From positions 1 through 34,988 of the forward strand of contig JAZKZG010000007.1 of NCBI GenBank assembly GCA_045612565.1: a DNA stretch of 34,988 bases, written 5' to 3'. The notes beneath the pieces are model-generated. The model saw only the letters and a program-made list of their open reading frames with translations, did no database searches and was not told the origin of the DNA. The position numbers and the translations under genes were made by a program. Shown in pieces: positions 7,612 to 16,793 of the stretch (position 1 is the first letter of the stretch; each line of letters opens with the position of its first letter). This stretch comes from RGIG9041 sp045612565 (GTDB taxonomy: Bacteria > Bacillota > Clostridia > Oscillospirales > QAKW01).

Positions 7612-8614
7612 ACTGCTGAGTTACTATACGTCACTTTTTGGAGCCTCGGGGTCAGAGGGTGATGTCCGCCGCGCAATTATGAATGAAATCTCCGATTATG
7701 CAGACACCAAAGTGGATGCGCTTGGAAACCTGATTGCCTTTAAACGCGGAAAATATCCCGCACCCGCAACCCTTATGCTGTGTGCGCATATGGATGAGGT
7801 GGGTCTTATGGTGTCGCACATAACTGATGACGGATATTTGAAATTTATGACGATAGGCGGAATGGATCCGCGCACACTTCCGGGAAAACAGGTGGCTGTA
7901 GGACGTAAAAAACTTCCAGGTGTCATTGGCAGAATGGCACCTCACCTCGAAAACAAAGACGCACCGTCAAAGGCTCTTGATATTGATGATTTGTATATCG
8001 ATATCGGTGCAAAAAATAAAACCGATGCAAAAATGTATGTGTCAGAGGGCGATGTTGTCGGCTTCAGAACCGATTATGCCGAGTTCGGTGCGGGTCTTGT
8101 CCGCGCAAAAGCACTTGATGACCGCATCGGATGTCAGGTACTCACAGAACTTATAAAACAGGACTTGCCGTTTGATATGTACTTTGCATTTACCGTTATG
8201 GAAGAAATCGGCTGTGTCGGTGCGGGTCCTGCTACTTTTGAAATAAAGCCCGACTATGCGATTGCGGTCGAGGGCACAACGGCTGCAGATATTTTTGACG
8301 ACGACAATAAATCTCCTGTTTGCTGTGTAGGCGAGGGTCCCGTTATATCGTTTATGGACGGTGGAACGATCTATAATAAAGACTTTTTTAAACTAGCCAT
8401 TAATGCAGCAAAAGACAAGGGTATTCCTTATCAACTAAAACAGGCGGTTGCAGGAGGGAACGATTCGAGTGCTATTCAAAAAACAGGCGCAGGGTGTGCA
8501 ACCCTTGCAATATCGGCTCCTGTGCGCTACCTTCACACACAAATGGCTGTGGCATCGCTTGAAGATATCGAAAATACAAAACGGTTGCTTTTGGCAATTT
8601 TAAATAATTTCTAA
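7604..8614 (+). CDS. M42-family metallo-aminopeptidase (paralogue 2 of 3)
   Basis: The 336-residue M42 peptidase keeps all expected metal and catalytic residues: His in CAHMDEVGLMVS, Asp in ALDDRIGCQVL, the Glu pair in VMEEIGCVGAG, an acidic ligand Glu in AVEGTTAADIF (Asp in the other two copies) and His in RYLHTQMAV. The start ATG 7604 overlaps the end of paralogue 1 by 8 bases, with GGGGAGG upstream. The C-terminal motif YLHTQMAV departs from the YMHSAAEV of copy 1, so substrate preference may differ. It is not a broken duplicate: the frame is intact and the catalytic set is preserved. Confidence 0.9.
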   Translation: MNKLLSYYTSLFGASGSEGDVRRAIMNEISDYADTKVDALGNLIAFKRGKYPAPATLMLCAHMDEVGLMVSHITDDGYLKFMTIGGMDPRTLPGKQVAVGRKKLPGVIGRMAPHLENKDAPSKALDIDDLYIDIGAKNKTDAKMYVSEGDVVGFRTDYAEFGAGLVRAKALDDRIGCQVLTELIKQDLPFDMYFAFTVMEEIGCVGAGPATFEIKPDYAIAVEGTTAADIFDDDNKSPVCCVGEGPVISFMDGGTIYNKDFFKLAINAAKDKGIPYQLKQAVAGGNDSSAIQKTGAGCATLAISAPVRYLHTQMAVASLEDIENTKRLLLAILNNF

Positions 8615-8624
8615 GGAGCATATT

Positions 8625-9611
8625 ATGTTGGAAAGTATAAAAAATCTTGTATCAATAAACGGTGTTTCGGGCAGTGAACATCAAATAACTGGATATATAA
8701 AATCGCTCGTTATGCCTTTTGCCGATAAAGTGTATACCGACGTTATGGGCAATCTTGTTGCAGTAAAACGCGGTTCGGGTAAACGCATTATGCTTATGGC
8801 ACACAGCGACGAAATCGGTGTTGTTGCCACCTTTGCAGACACTGACGGATTTTTACGCGTAGCGGCAGTCGGCGGGGTGAGTCCCGTTAAGATGATTAAC
8901 AGTTACGTCACTTTCGAAAACGGTGTACGCGGTGTTTTCCGTGCAGAAGAGATCGAGGGCGAACTCAAAATGGATAAATGCTTTGTCGATATCGGTGCAA
9001 CATCGCGCGACGATGCGCTTTCAAAAATTGATATCGGAATGACCGCACGTTTTGACGGTGACACCTTTATGATGGGCGACCTCATTGTGTCAAAAGCGCT
9101 TGATAACCGTCTTGGCTGTTATATGCTTATCGAAGTATTAAAGCAACTTAAACAAACCGATAACGAAGTGTACTTTGTATTCACAACACAAGAAGAAGTG
9201 GGACTTCGCGGTGCAAAGGTTTGCGGTTTTGATATAAACCCCGATATTGCAATTGCAGTCGATATAGTCACTTCTGCAGACACCCCAAACTGTAAACGCT
9301 ACGGCACAAGCCTCGGTGACGGTATTGCAATTAAACTCCGCGATGCGAGTGCTATCTGTTCCAAAAAAGTGGTGGATATGCTTATAGAAACCGCCGAGCA
9401 AAACAACATCAAATATCAGCGTGAGGCAAAGACAGCAGGCGGTACCGACATCGGTGCAGTACAAACTGCAGGCAGAGGCGCACTCGTTGGCGGTGTTGTT
9501 GTGCCCATACGTAACACTCACACAATAACCGAGACAGCATCAGTAAAAGATATCGAGTGCGGTATACAACTGCTTTTGGCGTTTGCTCAAAAAAATATTG
9601 AAAACATATAG
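8625..9611 (+). CDS. M42-family metallo-aminopeptidase (paralogue 3 of 3)
   Basis: The third M42 copy has 328 residues and a strong TAAGGAG ribosome binding site. Ligands: His in MAHSDEIGVVA, Asp in ALDNRLGCYML, Glu pair in TQEEVGLRGAK, Asp in AVDIVTSADTP and His in IRNTHTITETAS. The last motif differs from both neighbours, as does the shorter insert before TAGGTDIGAVQTAG. The three genes probably form one transcript with murD. The promoter of smc begins within the last codons of this gene. Physiological substrates are unknown; peptide turnover is the family role. Confidence 0.9.
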   Translation: MLESIKNLVSINGVSGSEHQITGYIKSLVMPFADKVYTDVMGNLVAVKRGSGKRIMLMAHSDEIGVVATFADTDGFLRVAAVGGVSPVKMINSYVTFENGVRGVFRAEEIEGELKMDKCFVDIGATSRDDALSKIDIGMTARFDGDTFMMGDLIVSKALDNRLGCYMLIEVLKQLKQTDNEVYFVFTTQEEVGLRGAKVCGFDINPDIAIAVDIVTSADTPNCKRYGTSLGDGIAIKLRDASAICSKKVVDMLIETAEQNNIKYQREAKTAGGTDIGAVQTAGRGALVGGVVVPIRNTHTITETASVKDIECGIQLLLAFAQKNIENI

Positions 9612-9626
9612 ATATTATTATATAAT
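9598..9626 (+). promoter_or_regulatory. smc promoter
   Basis: TTGAAA (9598-9603) lies inside the last codons of the preceding M42 gene; after exactly 17 bp comes TATAAT (9621-9626). It would start the smc-ftsY-rph-yhbY-nadD-rsfS-leuS run near 9633. Confidence 0.8.
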
Positions 9627-9656
9627 ATATAATTATACATTTAGGATGTGAACTAA

Positions 9657-12600
9657 TTGATTTTAAAAAGTCTCGAAATGCAGGGCTTTAAATCATTCCC
9701 CGATAAAATAAAGGTCGAGTTCGGCACAGGTATCACAGCAATTGTCGGTCCCAACGGCTCCGGTAAAAGTAATGTATCTGACGCAATCCGCTGGGTGCTT
9801 GGCGAACAGTCAAACAAAACACTGCGCAGTTCAAAGATGGAAGACGTTATTTTTACAGGTACCGCTCTTCGTAAACCGCAGGGCTTTGCCGAAGTCAGCC
9901 TTACGATTGATAACTCCGACCGCGCACTCAATATCGACTATAACGAGGTGACAATCACCCGTAGATATTATCGCAGCGGCGAGAGTGAATACTATATTAA
10001 CAAAAATCAGACCCGTCTGCGCGATATCCACGAACTTTTTATGGATACGGGCATCGGCCGTGACGGTTACTCAATAATCGGACAGGGCAAAATTGCCGAG
10101 ATACTTTCGCACAAGAGCGAGGACAGACGTCAGGTTATCGAAGAGGTTGCGGGTATTTCAAAATACCGTTACCGCAAAAACGAGGCTCAAAAGAAACTTG
10201 ACGCAACCGAGGACAACCTCCTTCGTCTTAACGATATTGTGAGCGAACTTGAGGCACGTCTTCCAACACTCGAGGCGCAGAGTAACAAGGCAAAGCGTTA
10301 CCTTGTTATGTACGAAGAGAAAAAATCACTCGAAATTTCAATCTGGGTTGCCGAAATAAAGCGTATTCGCGATTCGGCACGTGAACTCGAGGAAAAATAT
10401 AATATTGCAAAAGGTTCTCTTGATGATATCAGCGTTGAGATAGAAAACTTTGAAAAAGAGATAAATGCTATTTTTGAACAAAACCGCGATATCAATATCG
10501 AACTCGAACGTCTTCGCGCGGATATCTCAAAAAATGACGAAGAGATTTCGGCGGTTTCATCGCAGATTGCTGTTTTTGAAACAAATGTCCGTTTCGAAAA
10601 CGAAAATATTGCAAAACTCAACTCCGAAAACGAGACTACCTCGCAAAAACTTGCCGAAACAGCACAGCAGATTGAGCAAAAAAACACTGCAATCTTAAAT
10701 CTGGGTCAGCAGATTGATGCAATTGAAAAACTCAGTGCTGAACTTTATATCGAAATTGAAAAAATCAGCCGTTCGGGCGATGACGTGCGCACACAAATCA
10801 CCGATTTCACTTCTCAAAAACTTGCACTTTCTGAGCAGAAGAATGCGTACGAAATACAAAAGATTTCACACACCGCGTCAATCACTTCAAAGAACGCGCG
10901 TCTTTTGGAACTTGAGGGTGAACTCAAAATCCGACGCGATAGCCTTTTGGTTGTGCAAAATGAGATTGATGAACTTTGCACAAAGCAAAACGAAATAAAT
11001 GAACAACGCACACGCAATCAGAATTCGGTTTCGGGCTATCAGAAAATGCTTGAAGTCAAGCAAAAACGCTATGATGAAAACCGCGGGAAATTCGAAAAAG
11101 TCACAGCTGAGTGCAATGCGCTTTCGCAGAACTTAAAGATTTTGTCCGATATGGAAAAGCATCTTGACGGTTTTGCAGGTAGCGTAAAAACTGTACTCGA
11201 ACACAGCAACCGCGGTGTGCTTTCGGGTATAAAGGGTACTGTTTCGCAACTCATCCGCGTTGACAAAAAATACATAACGGCAATCGAAACCGCGCTTGGC
11301 GGTGCAATTCAGGATATTGTTACCGATACCGCCAAAAATGCCAAAAACGCAATGCTGTTGCTAAAGAACAACCGTGCGGGTAGGGCTACATTTTTACCGC
11401 TTTCGGAACTCACACCCAAACCTTGCGATAAATCGGAACTTTCGGGTGAGGGAATTATTGGCCTTGCACACGAACTTGTCGAAACACCCGACAGCGACAG
11501 CAAAAAAGCAATCACTTTCCTTCTTGGCAGAACTGTTGTATGCGATACAATCGATAACGCAATCGCAGTTTCACGCGCAATGAAGGCAAGATATAAAACT
11601 GTTACTCTCGACGGTCAGGTGGTAAACCCAGGCGGTTCGATGACGGGTGGTTCTACAGCAAAATCGGCGGGACTTTTGTCGCGTTCACTCGAAATTGAGC
11701 GTATTGAAAAAGACCTTGCTAAAAAGCAAGAGGAACTCAAGACTATCGAAGAGAGTTTTATAAAATCGGAACTCGAAAAGAACGAACTGACTGCATCTTT
11801 AGAAGGCGTTATGGCAGGTATCCGTGCCGCAGACGAAGAACTTTTGCGTCTTGACGATTTAAAGAGCGGTAAGATTGTTGTCCGTGATTCATATAATGAA
11901 ATAATAAACGGCTATAACTCCGAAAAAGAGCAGATAGCCTCGTCAATTACCGACCACACCCAAAAAATTACGGTTATTGACGGCGATATCTCCAAAATTG
12001 ATGCCGCAATATCGGCAGTTAACGGTACACTTTTGGGTCTTACATCCAAAAATGACCAGAAGACTAAAGATGTTGACAGCATCCGCGAAAAGATATCGCA
12101 AAACGAAATACAAAAACTTTCGCTCTTTAAAGATATTGAAACTGAAAAATCACTTATCGCACAGTTTGAAGAACAACTCGAAATGTTCAAAAACGACGAA
12201 AGTTCACGTAATGCACAGATTAACGAGTGTCGTGAGCGTATTGCCGAGAGCGAAAAGAATATAAATGACAGCAAACTCCGCATTGCCGAACTCGAAGGTC
12301 AAAGCCGCGAGGGTAAGCAAAAAAATGACGAACTCATAAAACAGCGTGACGAGGCAGAGGCAAAACAGTCGACTTTCCGCTCAAAACAGCGTGATGCACT
12401 TGCTTCAAAAGAAAAACTGTTGCAAGAGGTTACACGTTTCGAGAACAGACTGTCGGGCGTGTCGGAACAGACCGACCGCATTGTCGATAACCTTATGGAA
12501 TATGAACTCACTGTGTCGGAGGCTTCTCAGATTGCAAAGCCTGTTGAAGATGTGTTTGAAGCTAAAAAACGCGTAAGCGAACTAAAGAGTTCAATACGTT

Positions 12601-13220
12601 CACTCGGCAGTATCAATGTTGACGCTATTGACGAGTATGAACAGGTACGTGAACGCTTTGACTTTTTGGACGGTCAGATGACCGACCTCAAAAAATCAAA
12701 AGCCGACCTCGAAAAAATAATAAAAGAACTGCTTTGGCAGATGACCTCGATATTTACCGAAAAATTTGAACAGCTTAATATCGAGTTTAGTAAAACTTTC
12801 ACCGAACTTTTCGGCGGCGGCAAGGCAGAACTCATACTTGTCGACCCCGAGGATGTGCTTGGATGCGGTATTGATATCCGTGTGGCACCTCCAGGTAAAA
12901 TCATTAAAAACATTGTGTCGCTTTCGGGTGGTGAACAGGCATTTTCGGCAATTGCACTCTATTTTGCAATCCTTAAAATCCGTCCTACTCCGTTTTGTAT
13001 GATGGACGAGATCGAGGCGGCACTCGATGACGTAAACGTTGCAAAATTCGCATCAAAACTGCGTGATTTTTGCTCTAAAACTCAGTTTATCGTTATCACT
13101 CATCGCCGTGGCACAATGGAAGAAGCGGACGTTCTTTACGGCGTTACAATGCAAGAACGTGGTATTTCAAAATTACTTACCATCAATGTAAACGAAATGG
13201 AAAGGCAGCTTAAACTCTAA
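9657..13220 (+). CDS. smc: SMC, chromosome condensation and segregation ATPase
   Basis: This large coiled-coil ATPase forms the Smc-ScpAB condensin that organises the nucleoid and resolves sister origins. The 1187 residues have the standard layout: N-terminal MILKSLEMQGFKSF with Walker A GPNGSGKSN at about residues 32-40, a long coiled coil, a hinge at about residues 500-680 (including GGSMTGGST), the return coiled coil, the ABC signature LSGGEQAFSAIAL near residue 1088 and Walker B FCMMDEIEAALDD near residue 1115. The start is TTG 9657, matching where SMC proteins begin; AGGATG lies about 10 bases upstream and no ATG or GTG fits better. The stop is one base from the ftsY ATG. The smc-ftsY pair is a common Firmicute arrangement. 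Confidence 0.98.
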   Translation: MILKSLEMQGFKSFPDKIKVEFGTGITAIVGPNGSGKSNVSDAIRWVLGEQSNKTLRSSKMEDVIFTGTALRKPQGFAEVSLTIDNSDRALNIDYNEVTITRRYYRSGESEYYINKNQTRLRDIHELFMDTGIGRDGYSIIGQGKIAEILSHKSEDRRQVIEEVAGISKYRYRKNEAQKKLDATEDNLLRLNDIVSELEARLPTLEAQSNKAKRYLVMYEEKKSLEISIWVAEIKRIRDSARELEEKYNIAKGSLDDISVEIENFEKEINAIFEQNRDINIELERLRADISKNDEEISAVSSQIAVFETNVRFENENIAKLNSENETTSQKLAETAQQIEQKNTAILNLGQQIDAIEKLSAELYIEIEKISRSGDDVRTQITDFTSQKLALSEQKNAYEIQKISHTASITSKNARLLELEGELKIRRDSLLVVQNEIDELCTKQNEINEQRTRNQNSVSGYQKMLEVKQKRYDENRGKFEKVTAECNALSQNLKILSDMEKHLDGFAGSVKTVLEHSNRGVLSGIKGTVSQLIRVDKKYITAIETALGGAIQDIVTDTAKNAKNAMLLLKNNRAGRATFLPLSELTPKPCDKSELSGEGIIGLAHELVETPDSDSKKAITFLLGRTVVCDTIDNAIAVSRAMKARYKTVTLDGQVVNPGGSMTGGSTAKSAGLLSRSLEIERIEKDLAKKQEELKTIEESFIKSELEKNELTASLEGVMAGIRAADEELLRLDDLKSGKIVVRDSYNEIINGYNSEKEQIASSITDHTQKITVIDGDISKIDAAISAVNGTLLGLTSKNDQKTKDVDSIREKISQNEIQKLSLFKDIETEKSLIAQFEEQLEMFKNDESSRNAQINECRERIAESEKNINDSKLRIAELEGQSREGKQKNDELIKQRDEAEAKQSTFRSKQRDALASKEKLLQEVTRFENRLSGVSEQTDRIVDNLMEYELTVSEASQIAKPVEDVFEAKKRVSELKSSIRSLGSINVDAIDEYEQVRERFDFLDGQMTDLKKSKADLEKIIKELLWQMTSIFTEKFEQLNIEFSKTFTELFGGGKAELILVDPEDVLGCGIDIRVAPPGKIIKNIVSLSGGEQAFSAIALYFAILKIRPTPFCMMDEIEAALDDVNVAKFASKLRDFCSKTQFIVITHRRGTMEEADVLYGVTMQERGISKLLTINVNEMERQLKL

Positions 13221-13221
13221 A

Positions 13222-14127
13222 ATGGGATTTTTTGAAAAAATAAAAAAAGGCCTTGCAAAAACCAAGTCGGCGCTCGGCGGCACACTCGATAATGTGCTGT
13301 CAGCGTTTGGTGTTATATCGGATGATCTTTACGAAGAACTCGAAGAAACACTTATTATGGCAGATATCGGTGTTGATACCTCACTTGAGATAATTGCAAG
13401 ACTAAAACAAAATGTAAAAGAAAAAAAGATAAAAGATACATCACTTGTAAAAGACGAGTTAAAACTTGTTATGCAGGAACTTTTGGAGCAAGAGAGCAGC
13501 GAGGCAAAACTTAACACCAAGCCGAGTATCATCCTGCTTATCGGCGTAAACGGCGTAGGTAAAACCACTACTGCCGCAAAACTTGCCAACCTTTATAAAT
13601 CGCAGGGCAAAAAAGTGATTTTTGCCGCAGGTGATACCTTCCGCGCCGCAGCGGGTGAACAACTTGAAACGTGGGCGGACAGAGTAGGTGTTGACATTAT
13701 ACGCTCGGAACAGGGCGCCGACCCTGCTGCTGTGGTTTTCGACACTATCAGCGCCGCCAAAGCGCGTGGATGTGACCTTATTATTTGTGATACCGCGGGC
13801 AGACTTCACAATAAGGTAAATCTTATGAATGAACTTGCAAAAATTTACCGCGTTATCGACTCTCAGATGGCTGGTTGCGATATTGAATCGCTTTTGGTAC
13901 TCGATGCCACAACAGGTCAAAACGCACATTCACAGGCAAAAGAATTCGGCAAGGTTACAAAACTCACGGGCGCGGTTCTCACCAAACTCGACGGTACTGC
14001 AAAAGGCGGAATGGCACTTGCTCTTGCATGCGAATATAAATTGCCGATAAAATTCATCGGTGTAGGTGAGCAGATGGATGATATGCATTTGTTCAACGCA
14101 CACGATTTTGTAGAGGGACTTATATGA
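13222..14127 (+). CDS. ftsY: FtsY, signal recognition particle receptor GTPase
   Basis: FtsY receives SRP-ribosome complexes at the membrane for co-translational insertion. At 301 residues it is a compact form without the long acidic A domain of E. coli FtsY. It has an N-terminal helical N domain with an amphipathic start (MGFFEKIKKGL), G1 loop GVNGVGKTTTAAKLA near residue 108, DTFRAAAGEQL, G3 DTAGRLHNK near residue 190, and G4/closing TKLDGTAKGGMAL near residue 254. Only one base separates it from smc. There is no strong ribosome binding site, so it probably relies on coupling to smc. Its ATG...TGA end overlaps the rph start by four bases. Confidence 0.96.
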   Translation: MGFFEKIKKGLAKTKSALGGTLDNVLSAFGVISDDLYEELEETLIMADIGVDTSLEIIARLKQNVKEKKIKDTSLVKDELKLVMQELLEQESSEAKLNTKPSIILLIGVNGVGKTTTAAKLANLYKSQGKKVIFAAGDTFRAAAGEQLETWADRVGVDIIRSEQGADPAAVVFDTISAAKARGCDLIICDTAGRLHNKVNLMNELAKIYRVIDSQMAGCDIESLLVLDATTGQNAHSQAKEFGKVTKLTGAVLTKLDGTAKGGMALALACEYKLPIKFIGVGEQMDDMHLFNAHDFVEGLI

Positions 14128-15428
14128 GATTTGACGGAAGAAAAAATACACAGCCCCGCGCTGTAAAAATTTTAAAAGATTATACAATGCACGCTGAAGG
14201 CAGTGTCCTTTACTGTCAGGGCAACACCAAGGTACTGTGTAATGCGACTGTAGAAGACCGCGTACCGCCCCACGTTTTCGGTACGGGTAAGGGCTGGGTG
14301 ACAGCTGAGTATTCGATGCTCCCCAGAGCCACTTCTACTCGTAATCAGCGTGACATCGGCAGACTTAAAATGTCACCGAGAAGTACCGAGATTCAGCGTC
14401 TTATCGGCCGTGCACTTCGCGGCTGTATTGATCTTGAGGCACTGGGTGAGCGCAGTATTGTTGTTGACTGCGACGTAATTCAGGCAGACGGCGGTACACG
14501 CTGTGCATCAATCACAGGCGGCTTTATCGCACTCTGTCTTGCAATCAAAAAACTTATGTCAGACGGTACTTTAACTAAAAACCCCATCACAAAACAGGTT
14601 GCCGCGCTTTCTGTGGGCATTGTTGACGGCGAGGCGGTTTGTGACCTCTGCTATGAAGAGGACTGCAAAGCAGGTACCGATATGAACGTCATTATGACAT
14701 CAAACGGCGGTTTTATCGAGGTGCAGGGTACAGCCGAACATGCTGAACTCACACGTGACGAACTCAATCAACTTCTTGACCTTGCCGATACAGGTATGCA
14801 AACACTTTTTGCACATCAAAAAGCAGTTTTAAACGATAGTTTTTTGATTGCTACCAATAATGCGCATAAGGTTGAGGAATTTAAAAAGATTTTTGATACA
14901 CTCGGTCTTTCGCTCGTTACACCCGGACAACTCGGTATTGAGTGTGACCCCGAGGAAAACGGTCAGACTTTTTCGCAGAATGCAATGATAAAGGCAAGAG
15001 CCTTTTATAACGTAAGCGGTCTTAAGACTGTTGCTGATGACAGCGGACTTTGTGTAAATGCCCTCGGCGGTGAGCCGGGTATTTTCTCGGCACGCTACGG
15101 TAATAAATCAAACGATGCCGAGCGCACACAGTATCTTTTGGATAATATGAAAGACAAAAACGACCGTACCGCACACTTCACTTGCGCGATTGCTTGTGTT
15201 TTGTCGGATTGTGAAGACTTTTTTGTCGAGGGATTTGCAAACGGTAAGATTATAGATGTACCCGACGGCAACGGCGGTTTTGGCTATGATCCTGTATTTA
15301 TGCCCGACGGCTTTGATAAAACATTTTCGGCAATGTCGGCAGAAGATAAAAATAAAATCAGCCACAGAGCAAACGCTCTTTTAAAATTTGCAGATAAAAT
15401 AAAGGAGAAACAAAATGCTCACAAGTAA
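14124..15428 (+). CDS. rph-rdgB: Fused RNase PH and RdgB/HAM1-type ITP/XTP pyrophosphatase
   Basis: One 434-residue frame joins two enzymes. Residues 1 to about 237 are RNase PH, a phosphorolytic 3'-5' exonuclease that trims tRNA ends: MRFDGRKNTQPR, TGKGWVTAEYSMLPRAT, RLIGRALRGCID, DCDVIQADGGTRCASITG and the metal-site region CYEEDCKAGTDMNVI. From Ser239 (SFLIATNNAHKVEEF) to the end it is RdgB, which hydrolyses non-canonical (d)ITP and XTP to the monophosphates: NGQTFSQNAMIKA, ADDSGLCVNALGGEPGIFSARY, GFGYDPVF and SHRANAL. The linker is very short. Such bifunctional proteins are annotated in some Firmicutes. The start overlaps ftsY by four bases and the end overlaps yhbY by 14, so the fusion is part of a coupled run. 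Confidence 0.95.
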   Translation: MRFDGRKNTQPRAVKILKDYTMHAEGSVLYCQGNTKVLCNATVEDRVPPHVFGTGKGWVTAEYSMLPRATSTRNQRDIGRLKMSPRSTEIQRLIGRALRGCIDLEALGERSIVVDCDVIQADGGTRCASITGGFIALCLAIKKLMSDGTLTKNPITKQVAALSVGIVDGEAVCDLCYEEDCKAGTDMNVIMTSNGGFIEVQGTAEHAELTRDELNQLLDLADTGMQTLFAHQKAVLNDSFLIATNNAHKVEEFKKIFDTLGLSLVTPGQLGIECDPEENGQTFSQNAMIKARAFYNVSGLKTVADDSGLCVNALGGEPGIFSARYGNKSNDAERTQYLLDNMKDKNDRTAHFTCAIACVLSDCEDFFVEGFANGKIIDVPDGNGGFGYDPVFMPDGFDKTFSAMSAEDKNKISHRANALLKFADKIKEKQNAHK

Positions 15429-15699
15429 ACAGCGCGCAAAACTGCGCGGTATCGCATCAACAGAAGACACCATCTTTCAACTTGGCAAAGGCGGGATTAC
15501 CGAAAACTTCATTAAATCGGTAAACGATGCACTCGAAGCACGTGAAATTATAAAATTCCGTGTACTTGAAAGTGCACTTGTTCATCCAAAGATGATAGCA
15601 ACTGAGGTCGCTGAGGCAACCGGCTCAATCGTTGTAACGGTAATCGGCTCAAAGGTTGTGCTTTACAGAAAAAGCGAAAAGAACCTTCTTGAAATATGA
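15415..15699 (+). CDS. yhbY: YhbY/CRM-domain RNA-binding protein
   Basis: The 94-residue protein is a single CRM (CRS1-YhbY) domain; in E. coli YhbY associates with pre-50S ribosomal particles, so a role in large-subunit maturation is likely. Diagnostic parts are MLTSKQRAKLRGIAS, LGKGGITENFI with the GxxG-type loop, VNDALEAREIIKFRVLE and the final VVVTVIGSKVVLYRKS. GGAG precedes the ATG. It overlaps the rph-rdgB end by 14 bases and shares ATGA with nadD-yqeK. Confidence 0.93.
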   Translation: MLTSKQRAKLRGIASTEDTIFQLGKGGITENFIKSVNDALEAREIIKFRVLESALVHPKMIATEVAEATGSIVVTVIGSKVVLYRKSEKNLLEI

Positions 15700-16793
15700 A
15701 AAAAACAGTAATCTTCGGTGGTACTTTTAATCCCGCGCATGAGGGTCATAAAAATCTTCTTATGCAGGTGATGGCAAAGGGGTATGACGAGGCGATAGTA
15801 ATGCCTTCAAAAATTCCGCCCCACAAAAGCACAACGGCGACGTTTGAACAACGCTTTGACAGCGTAAAAAAACTTTTTGCCGATATGCCCAATGTCACCG
15901 TTTCGGATATCGAAAACAGACGCGAGGGAAAAAGTTATACCTATGATACTTTGACCGAACTCCGTGCACTCTATCCCGACAAAAAACTCTATTTTTTGAT
16001 GGGTAGCGATATGTTTTTGTATCTTGAAAAATGGTACAGGGCAGGGGATATACTCAGTTCCACGCCCATTATCGCTTGTGCGCGTACACGTGATGACTAT
16101 GAAAAAATAGTCGAATATAAAAAATTACTTGAAAAAAATTATAATTGCGATATCATAATATATGATATTAATATAATAGAGTTGTCATCAACGCAACTCC
16201 GCTCTGAACTTGTGCAAAAAATTGACGCTCACAACAAAGCGAATTTAAGCGAAAAACGTTACGCTCACGTAATGTCGGTGGCACAGTATGCAGTCTACCT
16301 TTCATCGTTTCACGGTATCGATGCATACGATGCATATATCGGTGCTATCGCGCACGATTGCACAAAGTATCTTGACGATGCAGCTCAATTGGAATACTTT
16401 GAAAAAAATAATATAACCCTTAGTGATAATGATAAACAAAGCCCCAAGATATGGCACCAGATAAGCGGCGCTCACTTTGCAAAGCATACGCTCGGCATTG
16501 AAAACGACGATATAATAAATGCGGTGCGCTATCACACGACCGGCAGAGCGGGTATGTCAAAGCTCGAAAAACTTGTCTGCCTTGCTGACTCGATTGAGCC
16601 GACACGCAACTATGACGGTGTAGAGAATATGCGAAAAACGGCAGAGACCGATTTGGATAAAGCACTGCTTTTGTCGTTTGAGCGGCTTATTGAATATGTA
16701 AATATACGCGGACTGAGTATGAATAACACCACACTCAAAGCCCGAGACTTTTTAAGAGAGGAAATAGAAAATGGAAACAGCACAAATGCTTGA
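15696..16793 (+). CDS. nadD-yqeK: Fused NadD (nicotinate-nucleotide adenylyltransferase) and YqeK-type HD hydrolase
   Basis: Residues 1 to about 180 are NadD, which adenylylates NaMN to NaAD on the NAD pathway: FGGTFNPAHEGHKNLL with the HxGH nucleotide motif, PSKIPPHKS, MGSDMFLYLEKWY and the closing LSSTQLRSEL. From about residue 185 the frame continues into a YqeK-type HD domain: KRYAHVMSVAQYA, the HD pair in AIAHDCTKYL, WHQISGAHFAKH, AVRYHTTGRAGMSKLEKLVCLADSIEP. YqeK proteins hydrolyse Ap4A symmetrically to ADP, based on characterised Firmicute members. In B. subtilis nadD and yqeK are adjacent separate genes; here they are one frame with no stop between. The start overlaps yhbY by four bases and the end overlaps rsfS by 23. 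Confidence 0.93.
   Translation: MKKTVIFGGTFNPAHEGHKNLLMQVMAKGYDEAIVMPSKIPPHKSTTATFEQRFDSVKKLFADMPNVTVSDIENRREGKSYTYDTLTELRALYPDKKLYFLMGSDMFLYLEKWYRAGDILSSTPIIACARTRDDYEKIVEYKKLLEKNYNCDIIIYDINIIELSSTQLRSELVQKIDAHNKANLSEKRYAHVMSVAQYAVYLSSFHGIDAYDAYIGAIAHDCTKYLDDAAQLEYFEKNNITLSDNDKQSPKIWHQISGAHFAKHTLGIENDDIINAVRYHTTGRAGMSKLEKLVCLADSIEPTRNYDGVENMRKTAETDLDKALLLSFERLIEYVNIRGLSMNNTTLKARDFLREEIENGNSTNA

Noticed and set aside
6574..9611. One or more broken M42 pseudogenes
   Set aside because: All three frames are full length and keep the metal and catalytic residues.
13459..13929. Minus-strand open frame of 156 codons opposite ftsY
   Set aside because: ftsY is unmistakable on the other strand; the frame has no recognisable domain.
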